From Roseinatronobacter thiooxidans (GTDB taxonomy: Bacteria > Pseudomonadota > Alphaproteobacteria > Rhodobacterales > Rhodobacteraceae): a stretch of DNA of 64,000 bases. The stretch is from contig NZ_MEHT01000044.1 in NCBI RefSeq assembly GCF_001870675.1, positions 1 through 64,000 of the forward strand. The letters are read 5' to 3'. Below are positions 51,127 to 60,001 of this stretch, one piece after another. Under the pieces are notes generated by a model that was given only the letters and a program-made list of their open reading frames with translations, made no database searches and was not told where the DNA came from. The stretch's first letter is position 1. Each line of letters begins with the position of its first letter. Both the position numbers and the translations under genes were made by a program.

Positions 51127-51786
51127 TTATTGCGGCGCGCCGAACAGCCCCGCATCCAGCCCTGCGCGAATATTGGCCACCCCTTGCGCGATATCGGCAG
51201 AAATCGCATCCGACAATGCCGCGCCATCGCCCGCTTCAATCGCCGCCAGCGCGCGTTTGTGGTTGTCGGGCTGGCGCAATGGCGCGCCCAGACACACCAC
51301 ACGCAATGACGGGCCAAAGCGCAGCCACAAAGACGCCGCCAGCGCCTCCAGCACCTGCGCGCCTGCACAGGCATAGAGGGTGAAATGAAACCCGTGGTTT
51401 TCGCGCAAATAGGCTGGTATATCCCCGCGCGCAATCGCGCGGTCCAGACGCGCATCAATCGCACGCAATTGCCCCAGAACCGCCATATCACAGTCCAATA
51501 GCGCCTTTTGCGCAAGCCTCACCTCGACCGCCTCGCGCGCATAACCCAGATCTTCCAGCGCGCCCATATCCAGACGCGGCACGCAAACCCGACGATTGCC
51601 CAACAGGTGCAGCGCGCCTTCGGCGATCAAGCGCCGGATTGCCTCGCGCACAGGGGTCATCCCCAAGCCCAACTGGCCTACCAACCCTTCAATCGTCACT
51701 GCGGCACCGGGTGCAAGGTCGCCAAACAACACCATGTCACGCAACCGCTCATATGCGATCTGATGCGCGGGCAGACGGTCATTCAT
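51127..51786 (-). CDS. GntR-family (FCD-type) transcriptional regulator
   Basis: A 219-residue protein with a winged HTH (LPAHQIAYERLRDMVLFGDL, then LGLGMTPVREAIRRLIAEG) and a C-terminal all-helical FCD domain (LRAIDARLDRAIARGDIPAY, HFTLYACAGAQVLEALAAS). FCD histidines and an aspartate that bind metal or carboxylates appear to be present (HGFHF). GntR regulators of this type usually control catabolism of the compound degraded by adjacent genes, here likely the amine or agmatine pathway. The ATG at 51786 lies 115 bp from the gcdH stop. Confidence 0.9.
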   Translation of the reverse strand: MNDRLPAHQIAYERLRDMVLFGDLAPGAAVTIEGLVGQLGLGMTPVREAIRRLIAEGALHLLGNRRVCVPRLDMGALEDLGYAREAVEVRLAQKALLDCDMAVLGQLRAIDARLDRAIARGDIPAYLRENHGFHFTLYACAGAQVLEALAASLWLRFGPSLRVVCLGAPLRQPDNHKRALAAIEAGDGAALSDAISADIAQGVANIRAGLDAGLFGAPQ

Positions 51787-51851
51787 GCGTCACGGCCCCA
51801 AAATCCCCAGATGCCACAGTATTCATTTTCTTGCTCCAAATACTCAAAAAA

Positions 51852-51871
51852 CGCCGGACACAGGCCCGGCG
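51852..51871 (-). terminator. Rho-independent terminator of gcdH (minus strand)
   Basis: Read on the minus strand, CGCCGG (51871-51866) pairs with CCGGCG (51857-51852), followed by a T-run at 51851-51846. It lies 30 bp after the gcdH stop. The downstream TTGAGTATTTGGAGCAAG is nearly the same as that after the bmtC terminator. Confidence 0.8.
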
Positions 51872-51901
51872 CTTCCATATTGCCCCGTCCTGCAAATGCA
51901 T

Positions 51902-53125
51902 TCAGAAAAACGCCTGCAACCCGGTCTGCGCGCGGCCCAAAATCAGCGCGTGAATATCATGTGTGCCTTCATATGTGTTCACGGTCTCCAGATTCATCAT
52001 GTGGCGGATAACCTGATATTCCTCCGCGATGCCATTGCCGCCATGCATGTCGCGGGCCATGCGCGCAATCTCCAGCGCCTTGCCGCAATTGTTGCGCTTG
52101 ATCAGACTGATCATTTCGGGCGCGCCCTGCGCCTCGTCCATCAGCCGCCCCACTTGCAAGGCCGCTTGCAGGCCAAGGGTAATTTCTGTCTGCATATCGG
52201 CCAGCTTTTTCTGGAAAAGCTGGGTCTGTGCGATGGGCTTGTCGAATTGCTTGCGGTCCAGCCCGTATTGGCGCGCGGCGTGCCAGCAGAACTCTGCCGC
52301 CCCCATCACCCCCCATGCAATGCCATAACGCGCGCGGTTCAGACAGCCAAATGGCCCTTTCAGCCCTTCGACATAGGGCAGCAGCGCATCCTCGCCCACC
52401 TCAACCCCGTCCATCACAATCTCGCCGGTGGTCGAGGCGCGAAGCGACAGTTTGCCCTCGATCTTGGGCGCAGACAGCCCTTTCGTGCCTTTTTCCAGCA
52501 CAAAGCCGCGGATTTTGCCGCCATGTGCGTCGGATTTGGCCCAGACCACAAAAACATCGGCAAAGGGGCTGTTCGAGATCCACATCTTGGCGCCGGTCAG
52601 CCGGTAGCCGGTCGCGGTTTTTTCGGCGCGGGTTTTCATGCCTGCGGGGTCCGAGCCTGCATCGGGTTCGGTCAGCCCGAAACAGCCAATCAGCGCCCCC
52701 GAGGCCAGTCCGGGCAGGTATTTCTGGCGCTGCTCTTCCGACCCGTAGGCATAGATCGGATAGATCACCAAAGACGATTGCACCGACATCATCGACCGGT
52801 AGCCCGAATCCACGCGCTCAATCTCGCGCGCGATCAGGCCATAGGTGACATAGGACGCGCCAAGCCCGCCATATTCTTCGGGCAAGGTTGCGCCCAGCAA
52901 GCCCGCCTCGCCCATCAGGGCGAACAATTCGGGGGCCGATGTCTCATTGCGGTATGCTGCGATGACGCGCGGTTGCAGGGTGGATTGCGCAAAACCGGCG
53001 GCCGCATCGCGCAGCATGCGTTCATCCTCGGTCAGCTGGCTTTCCAGACGCAGCGCATCTTCCCAGACGAATTTGCCCAGATCGGGGGCATCTTTGGCCT
53101 TCAGGGCGGGTTTATCGAGTGGCAT
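51902..53125 (-). CDS. gcdH: Glutaryl-CoA dehydrogenase-type acyl-CoA dehydrogenase
   Basis: The 407-residue flavoprotein has the glutaryl-CoA dehydrogenase layout: [20 protein letters not shown] near the start, [40 protein letters not shown] for FAD and substrate, [16 protein letters not shown], and the C-terminal [15 protein letters not shown] with the catalytic glutamate. GCDH converts glutaryl-CoA to crotonyl-CoA in lysine and tryptophan breakdown. AAGGAGGTTGCC precedes the ATG at 53125; an in-frame upstream reading through radA is not real. It is divergent from radA. Confidence 0.92.
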   Translation of the reverse strand: MPLDKPALKAKDAPDLGKFVWEDALRLESQLTEDERMLRDAAAGFAQSTLQPRVIAAYRNETSAPELFALMGEAGLLGATLPEEYGGLGASYVTYGLIAREIERVDSGYRSMMSVQSSLVIYPIYAYGSEEQRQKYLPGLASGALIGCFGLTEPDAGSDPAGMKTRAEKTATGYRLTGAKMWISNSPFADVFVVWAKSDAHGGKIRGFVLEKGTKGLSAPKIEGKLSLRASTTGEIVMDGVEVGEDALLPYVEGLKGPFGCLNRARYGIAWGVMGAAEFCWHAARQYGLDRKQFDKPIAQTQLFQKKLADMQTEITLGLQAALQVGRLMDEAQGAPEMISLIKRNNCGKALEIARMARDMHGGNGIAEEYQVIRHMMNLETVNTYEGTHDIHALILGRAQTGLQAFF

Positions 53126-53260
53126 GGCAACCTCCTTGCGTCGCGTATCGGTCAGGAAGAGATATATAGAAGCTTGCCCCCATAAGAAAGGTGATGGCGT
53201 GTGATTTCGTGCAGGCGCGATGGTGCTTGCGATGGCGCGCAACGATTGTAATAACGCGCC

Positions 53261-54619
53261 ATGGTCAAAGCACTTCCCCAATTCTCTTGCACCGCCTGTG
53301 GCGCAACCCACCGCAAATGGGCGGGGCGTTGCGAAGCTTGCGGCGCATGGAACAGCATTGTCGAGGATCAGCCCCTGTCCAAAGGGCCGGGCACACGGGT
53401 GGGCAAGGGGCGCAGCATCGCACTCAGCACGCTTGCCGACTCGGAAGCACCCCCCCCGCGCAGCGCGTCCAATATCGCCGAGCTGGACCGCGTGTTGGGC
53501 GGCGGGCTGGTTGCAGCATCGGCCATTCTGGTGGGCGGTGACCCCGGTATCGGCAAATCCACACTTTTGCTGCAAGCGGTGGCCGCTTTCGCCAATTCCG
53601 GCCTGAACTGCATGTATATCTCGGGCGAGGAGGCGGCGGCGCAAGTCCGGCTGCGGGCCGCGCGGCTGGGGTTGTCGCAGGCCAAGGTGCAACTGGGGGC
53701 CGAAACCAGCCTGCGCGATATCCTGTCTACGCTGGACGCAGAACGCCCCGATCTGGTGGTGATCGATTCGATCCAGACAATGTGGCTGGATACGGTCGAT
53801 TCGGCACCCGGTTCCGTCTCTCAGGTGCGGGCGGCAGCGCATGAGCTGGTCAGTTTCGCCAAACGGCGCGGCGTGTCGGTGGTGCTGGTGGGCCATGTCA
53901 CCAAGGAAGGCCAGATCGCAGGGCCGCGCGTGGTTGAACATATGGTCGATACGGTCTTGTATTTCGAGGGCGAGCGCGGGCACCAGTTCCGAATCTTGCG
54001 CGCGGTCAAGAACCGTTTTGGCCCTGCCGATGAAATTGGCGTATTCGAGATGACGGGCGCGGGGCTGGCCGAGGTTGCCAACCCGTCGGCGCTGTTTTTG
54101 TCCGAACGCGGCACCCCTGCCCCCGGTTCTGTTGTTTTTGCCGGAATCGAGGGCACGCGCCCCTTGCTGACCGAAATTCAGGCGCTGGTTGCCCCTTCTA
54201 CCCTTGGCACGCCGCGCCGGACTGTGGTGGGGCTGGATTCGGCGCGCCTGTCCACCATTCTGGCAGTGTTGGAGGCGCGTTGCGGCATTCCTTTTGCGGG
54301 GATGGATGTGTTTTTGAATGTCGCGGGCGGTATCCGCGTGCATGAACCTGCCGCCGATCTGGCAATTGCCTGCGCGCTGTTATCGGCGCGCGAAGACATC
54401 GCAGTGCCAGCCGACACAGTGGTTTTTGGTGAAATCAGCCTGTCTGGCGCTCTCAGACCCGTTAACCAGACCGAAAACAGGTTGAAAGAAGCGCAAAAAC
54501 TTGGTTTCTGCGCAGCTATTGCGCCCCGGCTACTGAAACCTGCCTCAACACCGGGAATTGTTTTGAAGGAAATGCCCGATCTGGCAGAAGTTGTCGGGCA
54601 GATTTTTGGCGCCGGTTGA
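53261..54619 (+). CDS. radA: DNA repair ATPase RadA
   Basis: RadA is a RecA-related helicase that extends heteroduplex DNA during recombination. The 452-residue protein has an N-terminal zinc finger ([20 protein letters not shown]), a Walker [16 protein letters not shown], the RadA-specific KNRFG in [12 protein letters not shown], and a C-terminal Lon-protease-like domain with [20 protein letters not shown]. The ATG at 53261 begins with [10 protein letters not shown], the usual arrangement. cvpA follows after 27 bp. Confidence 0.96.
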   Translation: MVKALPQFSCTACGATHRKWAGRCEACGAWNSIVEDQPLSKGPGTRVGKGRSIALSTLADSEAPPPRSASNIAELDRVLGGGLVAASAILVGGDPGIGKSTLLLQAVAAFANSGLNCMYISGEEAAAQVRLRAARLGLSQAKVQLGAETSLRDILSTLDAERPDLVVIDSIQTMWLDTVDSAPGSVSQVRAAAHELVSFAKRRGVSVVLVGHVTKEGQIAGPRVVEHMVDTVLYFEGERGHQFRILRAVKNRFGPADEIGVFEMTGAGLAEVANPSALFLSERGTPAPGSVVFAGIEGTRPLLTEIQALVAPSTLGTPRRTVVGLDSARLSTILAVLEARCGIPFAGMDVFLNVAGGIRVHEPAADLAIACALLSAREDIAVPADTVVFGEISLSGALRPVNQTENRLKEAQKLGFCAAIAPRLLKPASTPGIVLKEMPDLAEVVGQIFGAG

Positions 54620-54646
54620 GTGTGGCGCAAGGTATAGGAGACGGGC

Positions 54647-55198
54647 ATGGAAGGCTTTAATATCGTCGATGCAGGCGTTGCGGTGGTGATAATCGTATCG
54701 GGCATTCTGGCCTATTCGCGCGGCTTCATGCGAGAGGCGATGGCGATTCTGGGGTGGGTCGCAGCCGCAGTGCTGGCATATATCCTGGCCCCTGCGGTGC
54801 AGCCCCTTGTGCGCGAAATCCCCTATTTGGGCAGCTTTCTGGGCGATAGCTGCGAATTGACGGTCATTGCCTCTTTTGCGGTGGTCTTCGCAGTGGTGTT
54901 GGTGCTTGCCTCGCTGTTCACGCCGTTGTTTTCATCTTTTGTACGCAATTCCGCGCTTGGCGGCATTGATCAGGGTGCGGGCTTCCTGTTTGGCATCGCG
55001 CGCGGAATTTTGCTTGTGGCCATTGCCCTGCTGGTCTTTGACCGCGCGGTTCCAGCGGGATCGGTTGAACAGGTTGAACAATCGCGCTCTGCATCCGTGT
55101 TTGCGCAGCTTTCGGGCAACCTGAACGAGGCCGTGCCAGATGACGCCCCGAACTGGCTGGTTCAGAAATATGAAGATTTGGTTGCCAATTGTCGGTGA
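54647..55198 (+). CDS. cvpA: CvpA family membrane protein
   Basis: A 183-residue protein with four predicted membrane segments, starting MEGFNIVDAGVAVVIIVSGI and continuing AYSRGFMREAMAILGWVAAA, the CvpA signature. A periplasmic loop contains the cysteine in LGDSCELT, and the C-terminus is soluble (VEQSRSASVFAQLSGNLNEA). CvpA is required for colicin V production in E. coli and is linked to purF expression and envelope stress; here purF follows 60 bp downstream, as in many bacteria. Confidence 0.9.
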   Translation: MEGFNIVDAGVAVVIIVSGILAYSRGFMREAMAILGWVAAAVLAYILAPAVQPLVREIPYLGSFLGDSCELTVIASFAVVFAVVLVLASLFTPLFSSFVRNSALGGIDQGAGFLFGIARGILLVAIALLVFDRAVPAGSVEQVEQSRSASVFAQLSGNLNEAVPDDAPNWLVQKYEDLVANCR

Positions 55199-55258
55199 TC
55201 CCTTGCGTTCGGCGCGTGACAGTGCCTGCCAGATGCGTTAGGAGGGCCGCATCTGCAA

Positions 55259-56731
55259 ATGACATGCGAGTGCTCCATGCTCAGCCATCCGTTCGATGAC
55301 GACAAGCTGCGTGAAGAATGCGGCGTTTTTGGGTGTATCGGGGTTGAGGATGCGGCGAATTTCGTAGCCCTTGGCCTGCACGCCCTGCAACATCGCGGTC
55401 AGGAAGCGGGCGGGATCATCACCCACCATCCTGACACCGGCTTTCATTCTGCCCATAGATTCGGGCTGGTGCGCGACAATTTCACCAAAACAGGTGTGAT
55501 CGAATCGCTGCCCGGCTCTATCGGGATCGGGCATGTGCGCTATTCCACCGCCGGGTCCAAAGGGGCCACGCAAATCCGCGATGTGCAGCCTTTCTTTGGC
55601 GAGTTTTCGATGGGCGGTGCGGCGCTTGCGCATAACGGCAATATCACCAATGCCGATGCGATCCGGCGCGAGTTGATCGAGCGCGGCTCGATCTTTCAAT
55701 CCAGTTCGGACAGCGAATGCCTGATCCATCTGATGGCGCGGTCGTTCCAGAAAACGATTCCCGAACGAATGAAAGACGCGCTGCGCCGCGCGGAAGGCGC
55801 GTTTTCCATCGTCGCCATGACGCGCACCAAGCTGATTGGCGTGCGCGACCCGCTAGGCGTGCGCCCGCTGGTGCTGGGCCGGTTACATCAGGGCTGGGTG
55901 CTGGCATCCGAGACCTGCGCGCTGGACATCATCGGGGCCGAGTTCGAGCGCGAGATTGCACCGGGCGAGATGGTTGTGATCAGCGACAAGGGTGTGGAAA
56001 GCGTCCAGCCCTTTGCCGCGCAGAAATCACGCTTTTGCATCTTTGAACATGTCTATTTCTCGCGCCCTGACAGCTTTTTCGGGGGCCGCTCGGTCTATGA
56101 AACCCGCCGCCAGATTGGTGTGGAACTGGCCCGCGAAGCGCCGGTCGAGGCCGATATGGTCTGCCCTGTCCCCGATAGCGGCACGCCTGCCGCGATTGGG
56201 TTTAGTCAGGAATCCGGCATCCCCTTCGCGCTGGGGATCACGCGAAACCAATATATGGGCCGCACTTTTATCGAGCCGTCGCAGGCGATCCGGTCTATGG
56301 GCGTGCGCTTGAAACTGAATGTGAACCGCGCGCTTATTCGCGGCAAGCGGATCATTCTGGTGGACGATTCCGTTGTGCGCGGCACCACCAGCCAGAAGAT
56401 CAAGGAAATGATCATCGAGGCAGGCGCAGCAGAGGTGCATTTCCGCATCGCCTCGCCGCCCACGGCTTGGCCGTGTTTCTACGGTGTGGACACGCCAGAG
56501 CGCGAAAAGCTGCTGGCCGCGAACATGTCCGAAGAAGAAATGCGCGATCATATCGGCGTGGACAGCCTGAAATTCGTGACCCTTGACGGGTTGTACCGTG
56601 CGGCGGGCGAAGCAGGGGGCCGCAACAGCGCCTGCCCGCAATATTGCGATGCCTGCTTCTCGGGGGAATACCCTGTCGCGCCGCATGACATGATCGAGCG
56701 TGGTTTCACCCCCAAACAAGCGGCGGAATGA
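55259..56731 (+). CDS. purF: Amidophosphoribosyltransferase PurF
   Basis: PurF commits PRPP and glutamine to purine synthesis. The N-terminal glutaminase is of the Ntn type: the catalytic cysteine lies in REECGVFGCIG after a short propeptide, with RHRGQEAGG-type residues in ALQHRGQEAGGIIT. The C-terminal PRTase domain has the PRPP motif ILVDDSVVRGTTSQKI and an earlier GTPAAIGFSQESGIPF. A second in-frame ATG at 55277 (MLSHPFDDD) could be the true start; the one at 55259 is 12 bases after GGAGGG. The stop overlaps the next gene as ATGA. Confidence 0.96.
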   Translation: MTCECSMLSHPFDDDKLREECGVFGCIGVEDAANFVALGLHALQHRGQEAGGIITHHPDTGFHSAHRFGLVRDNFTKTGVIESLPGSIGIGHVRYSTAGSKGATQIRDVQPFFGEFSMGGAALAHNGNITNADAIRRELIERGSIFQSSSDSECLIHLMARSFQKTIPERMKDALRRAEGAFSIVAMTRTKLIGVRDPLGVRPLVLGRLHQGWVLASETCALDIIGAEFEREIAPGEMVVISDKGVESVQPFAAQKSRFCIFEHVYFSRPDSFFGGRSVYETRRQIGVELAREAPVEADMVCPVPDSGTPAAIGFSQESGIPFALGITRNQYMGRTFIEPSQAIRSMGVRLKLNVNRALIRGKRIILVDDSVVRGTTSQKIKEMIIEAGAAEVHFRIASPPTAWPCFYGVDTPEREKLLAANMSEEEMRDHIGVDSLKFVTLDGLYRAAGEAGGRNSACPQYCDACFSGEYPVAPHDMIERGFTPKQAAE

Positions 56732-57162
56732 GCGCAAGCGTCACCTTCCGCCCGCATCATTTCCTGTGTGCGCTGGGGTTTCAGGGCAAGGGCTATTCCG
56801 ACCGCTTCACCGCCAATATGGCGGGGATCGTGAAGCGACTGCGTGCACCGGATGGTGGCGCGGTCAAGATTGAAGTCACATTTCAAGCCGACAGTATCTG
56901 CGCCCCCTGCCCGCACAAGCGCGGCCAGTCCTGCGAGAAAGCGGGCAAGATTGCAGCCTTGGACATGCGCCATGCACGCGCGCTGTCCGTGGCGGATGGG
57001 GATTGCCTGACATGGGCTGACGCGCAGGCTCGGATTGTGGCGCAGGTACCGCCGGGGTCACTGGCGCAGCTATGCAAGGGCTGCCAATGGCTGGAACTCG
57101 GCCTGTGCGAGGCTGCGTTGCGCACGCTTCACACTGGCCAGACAGAAAAAGGGCGGGGTTAA
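56728..57162 (+). CDS. DUF1284 family protein with cysteine clusters
   Basis: A 144-residue protein matching DUF1284: it opens with the conserved FRPHHFLCALGFQGKGYSDR and FTANMAGIVKRL, then has cysteine clusters CAPCPHKRGQSC and CKGCQWLELGLC that could hold a metal or iron-sulfur centre. Function is unknown. It overlaps purF as ATGA and is followed by a hairpin spanning its stop codon. No other family match comes to mind. Confidence 0.82.
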   Translation: MSASVTFRPHHFLCALGFQGKGYSDRFTANMAGIVKRLRAPDGGAVKIEVTFQADSICAPCPHKRGQSCEKAGKIAALDMRHARALSVADGDCLTWADAQARIVAQVPPGSLAQLCKGCQWLELGLCEAALRTLHTGQTEKGRG

Positions 57163-57171
57163 CCCCCGCCC
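57151..57171. terminator. Bidirectional hairpin between the DUF1284 gene and bioY
   Basis: GGGCGGGG (57151-57158) pairs with CCCCGCCC (57164-57171) around TTAAC. The left arm is preceded by five A bases, so on the minus strand it is followed by a T-run and ends bioY. It includes the DUF1284 stop codon. Confidence 0.75.
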
Positions 57172-57198
57172 GTTTCAATTCCGAAATCTTCGGCCCAA

Positions 57199-57771
57199 TT
57201 AGCCAAGGCGCGATTTCAGGGCAGCAAAGGCCCCCGTGACGATCAGCGCTGCAACTGCAGCCTTGACCACTTCGCCCAGCAGGAACGGTGCAGCCGCCGC
57301 CATGAATGCGCCCTGAAGGTCCAGCGGGGTTGCCGCAAACAGCCACAGCACACCGGGCACGAACAAAACCGCTGTCGCAAGCAAAGCGGCCGCAAACAGC
57401 CCAAAACCTTTGGACAGGCCCCGCTCGACCAGCCAGCCCATGACAAATGCCATCGCGACAAAGCCGAACAAAAAGCCCGCTGTCGGCCCCATCAGCGGTG
57501 CAAGCCCGAACGCGCCGCCCGCAAACACAGGAAAGCCCATTGCGCCCTGCCCCAGATAGGCCACCAGTGTGGCCCCGGCCAGCCGTGCGCCATAGGTCAG
57601 GCCGATCAGCATGATTGCCAGTGTTTGCAGTGTCATCGGCACTGGGAACATCGGCACGCTGACCTGCGCTGCCGCCGCCACAAGAAGCGAGCCGGACAGA
57701 ACCATTGCCACTTTGCGCGCAATCGTATCATTGCCGCCAAGCGCTGTGACCAAGGGAGTAGTATGAGCCAT
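57199..57771 (-). CDS. bioY: Biotin transporter BioY
   Basis: BioY is the substrate-binding membrane subunit (S component) of biotin ECF transporters. From the ATG at 57771 the protein has 190 residues and about six membrane segments, with the conserved VPMFPVPMTLQTLAIMLIG and AYLGQGAMGFPVFAGGAFGL, PTAGFLFGFVAMAFVMGWL. Upstream in-frame codons to 58008 are not supported. No bioM or bioN genes are adjacent, so it may work alone or with a shared energy module. No BioR box was seen upstream. Confidence 0.93.
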   Translation of the reverse strand: MAHTTPLVTALGGNDTIARKVAMVLSGSLLVAAAAQVSVPMFPVPMTLQTLAIMLIGLTYGARLAGATLVAYLGQGAMGFPVFAGGAFGLAPLMGPTAGFLFGFVAMAFVMGWLVERGLSKGFGLFAAALLATAVLFVPGVLWLFAATPLDLQGAFMAAAAPFLLGEVVKAAVAALIVTGAFAALKSRLG

Positions 57772-57804
57772 GTCGGACCCCTTTTGTTGAAGCCTATTTC
57801 CTGC

Positions 57805-57833
57805 TTTATGCGACAGCACAGCCTGCGTGGCAA
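57805..57833 (-). promoter_or_regulatory. Candidate sigma-70 promoter of bioY
   Basis: On the minus strand TTGCCA (57833-57828), 17 bases, CATAAA (57810-57805). Transcription would start about 27 bases before the bioY ATG. Match is fair, not tested. Confidence 0.35.
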
Positions 57834-58031
57834 GAGTATGCTGTGGTGTTCGCGCAGACATGGCCTGCCGACTGCCGCGATATAGCCCCTTTCCCTTGCG
57901 CTTGTGGCCCGAAGCGGCTATGAGCGCGCCAACCTTCCGCCAAGTTTGGAACCGGTGCAGCTCTCGTAGGCAGGGGTGGAAGGGGTGTTCCTGTCTTTTG
58001 AAATGCACCTATGACACAGATTGGAGATCGC

Positions 58032-58409
58032 ATGCCGCTATACGAGCATGTCATGATCGCGCGTCAGGACCTGTCGAACACACAGGCCGAAGCGTTGATC
58101 GAACATTTTGGCGCTGTCCTGACCGATAACGGCGGGACACTCGTGGATCACGAGTATTGGGGCGTCAAAACGATGGCCTACAAGATCAACAAAAACCGCA
58201 AGGGGCATTATGCCTTTTTGCGAACCGATGCACCTGCCAGCGCTGTTCAAGAAATGGAACGCCTGATGCGTCTGCATGATGATGTGATGCGCGTGCTGAC
58301 CATCAAGGTGGATGCGCATGAAGAAGGCCCCTCGGCCCAGATGCAAAAGCGTGACGACCGTGAGCGCGGCGACCGTGGCGACCGTGAACCACGTCGTCGG
58401 GCATCGTGA
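58032..58409 (+). CDS. rpsF: Ribosomal protein bS6
   Basis: bS6 binds 16S rRNA with bS18 in the small-subunit platform. The 125-residue protein starts [20 protein letters not shown] and has the core [18 protein letters not shown] and [18 protein letters not shown] charged low-complexity tail ([19 protein letters not shown]) follows, longer than in E. coli. GGAG lies before the ATG at 58032; a start at 58011 would add seven residues. The 260 bp upstream may hold the operon promoter and a leader, but I identified no specific element. Confidence 0.97.
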   Translation: MPLYEHVMIARQDLSNTQAEALIEHFGAVLTDNGGTLVDHEYWGVKTMAYKINKNRKGHYAFLRTDAPASAVQEMERLMRLHDDVMRVLTIKVDAHEEGPSAQMQKRDDRERGDRGDREPRRRAS

Positions 58410-58423
58410 AGGAGATCTGAATC

Positions 58424-58651
58424 ATGGCTACAAAACCGTTTTTCCGCCGCCGCAAGGTCTGCCCATTCTCTGGCGATAACGCGCCCGCGATTGACTATAA
58501 AGACACGCGCCTGCTGCAACGCTACATCTCGGAGCGTGGCAAGATCGTGCCTTCGCGCATTACTGCCGTTTCGGCAAAGAAGCAGCGTGAACTGGCCCGC
58601 GCCATCAAGCGCGCACGGTTCCTGGCCCTGCTGCCCTACGCTGTGAAATAA
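58424..58651 (+). CDS. rpsR: Ribosomal protein bS18
   Basis: bS18 pairs with bS6 on the 30S platform. The 75-residue protein has the standard pattern: [40 protein letters not shown] and [20 protein letters not shown]. It lies between rpsF and rplI in the usual order, with a ribosome site (GGAGA) eight bases before its ATG. One cysteine (KVCPF) remains of a former zinc site. Confidence 0.98.
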   Translation: MATKPFFRRRKVCPFSGDNAPAIDYKDTRLLQRYISERGKIVPSRITAVSAKKQRELARAIKRARFLALLPYAVK

Positions 58652-58663
58652 GGAGAACGAGAC

Positions 58664-59281
58664 ATGCAAGTTATCCTTTTGGAACGCGTGGCCAAGCTTG
58701 GCCAGATGGGCGACGTTGTCAACGTCAAGCCCGGATATGCGCGCAACTACCTGCTGCCACAGGGCAAAGCCCTGCGTGCATCCAACGACAATATCAAGTC
58801 GTTTGAAGTGCGCAAGGCAGAGCTGGAAACCCAGAACCTTGAAACCCGCAAAGAAGCGCAGGCCGTTGCCGCGCGTCTGGAAGGGGAAACATATGTCGTG
58901 ATCCGTCAGGCCTCTGACGGTGGTGCGCTGTATGGGTCGGTCAGCCCGCGCGATGTGGCTGATCTGCTGGCAGAAGCTGGCGTCAAGGTTGAGAAGCGCC
59001 AGATCGTTATCACCAAGCCGATCAAGCTGCTGGGTCTGCACACAGCCCTGATCAACCTTCACCCCGAAGTCGAGGTTGAGGTCGAACTGAACGTGGCACG
59101 TTCGGCAGAAGAAGCGCAGCTGCAAGCTTCGGGCAAGTCGATTCAGGAATTGGCCGCAGAAGAAGAAGCTGCTGCCGAATTTGAAATCTCGGAACTGTTC
59201 GATGATATCGGCGCTGCGGGCATGGATGACGACGAAGATCCACGCGGCCAAGGCCGCAATGATGACCCACGCGACGCCTGA
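58664..59281 (+). CDS. rplI: Ribosomal protein bL9 with long acidic tail
   Basis: bL9 supports the L1 stalk of the large subunit. The N-terminal domain begins [20 protein letters not shown] with [20 protein letters not shown]; a long helix and C-terminal domain follow ([20 protein letters not shown]). At 205 residues it is about 55 longer than E. coli bL9; the extension from about residue 150 is rich in Glu, Ala and Asp and ends with a [18 protein letters not shown] tail. It closes the ribosomal operon at a strong terminator. Confidence 0.97.
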   Translation: MQVILLERVAKLGQMGDVVNVKPGYARNYLLPQGKALRASNDNIKSFEVRKAELETQNLETRKEAQAVAARLEGETYVVIRQASDGGALYGSVSPRDVADLLAEAGVKVEKRQIVITKPIKLLGLHTALINLHPEVEVEVELNVARSAEEAQLQASGKSIQELAAEEEAAAEFEISELFDDIGAAGMDDDEDPRGQGRNDDPRDA

Positions 59282-59306
59282 ACCCGGGCGATGCCGTGAA
59301 AAATGC

Positions 59307-59338
59307 ATAATGCCCGCCTGTTTGGCGGGCATTATTTT
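59307..59338 (+). terminator. Rho-independent terminator after rplI
   Basis: ATAATGCCCGCC (59307-59318), loop TGTTT, GGCGGGCATTAT (59324-59335), then TTT. A perfect 12-bp stem ends the rpsF-rpsR-rplI operon. Confidence 0.9.
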
Positions 59339-59459
59339 GGAAGATTATCCCAAATCCCGACGAATCTGCGGAAATTTGTATCAAATCGGCACCTTTGGGC
59401 GTGATTTTCAGCTTTTTTGCATTTTGAATGCTTGTCCAGACAGGCCAATCACCATACAT

Positions 59460-59475
59460 ATTCAGCTAATTGAAC
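59460..59475. promoter_or_regulatory. Candidate SqrR-type operator
   Basis: ATTC-N8-GAAC (59460-59475) differs by one base from the ATTC-N8-GAAT pattern that I recall for SqrR binding in Rhodobacter. It lies 52 bp before the ArsR-type gene, a position for autoregulation. Confidence 0.4.
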
Positions 59476-59527
59476 GTATCTAATCCCATAGGCCAGCCGC
59501 GAAGGCCGTTCTCGACAGGAATAGACC

Positions 59528-59917
59528 ATGTCGCTTGACCACGACCTTGCCGATACCGAAACCGCAGAACGCGATGCGCCCATGCGCGATGATGAGGGGC
59601 ACCACTCCGAACTGGCGCCCGTCGATATGGTGGAACAGGCGCAGGCGGCGTCGTGTTTTCTAAAAGCACTGGCGCATGAAGGACGGCTGATGATTCTGTG
59701 TCATCTGTCCTCGGGCGAGAAATCCGTCACCGAACTGGAGCATCTGTTGCACTCGCGTCAGGCCGCCGTCAGCCAGCAACTGGCGCGTCTGCGCCTTGAG
59801 GGGATTGTGTCCTGTCGCAGAGATGGCAAGACAATCTATTACGCGCTGCATGACCCGAAAGCGGCACGTCTGATCGGCGTTGTCTACGAGATGTTCTGCG
59901 CACAAGCCAAGCCCTGA
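59528..59917 (+). CDS. ArsR-family sulfide/persulfide-responsive repressor (SqrR/BigR type)
   Basis: A 129-residue winged-helix repressor with CFLKALAHEGRLMILCHLSS, LLHSRQAAVSQQLARLRLEG and CRRDGKTIYYALHD. Cysteines C58 (in LMILCHL) and C124 (in VVYEMFC) are 66 residues apart, the same spacing as the redox pair in SqrR (C41/C107) and BigR (C42/C108), which form a tetrasulfide or disulfide in response to sulfide. A 17-residue acidic N-terminal extension precedes the domain. It sits 84 bp before a YeeE/YedE transporter gene, its likely target, and has a possible SqrR box upstream. Confidence 0.85.
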   Translation: MSLDHDLADTETAERDAPMRDDEGHHSELAPVDMVEQAQAASCFLKALAHEGRLMILCHLSSGEKSVTELEHLLHSRQAAVSQQLARLRLEGIVSCRRDGKTIYYALHDPKAARLIGVVYEMFCAQAKP

Positions 59918-60001
59918 TTTTCCGTGACCCCGTTGCAGTGCTTGGCTATAGTCAGGCACAAGGCAGGTCTGATATCCGGGCCACCTGCGGGAGGAATATC
60001 G

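Noticed and set aside
53126-54343. N-terminal extension of the gcdH frame through the radA gene
   Set aside because: A strong ribosome site precedes the ATG at 53125, and the extension is antisense to conserved radA motifs.
57772-58031. S6:S18 autoregulatory leader motif before rpsF
   Set aside because: Expected by position, but I could not identify its conserved bases with confidence.
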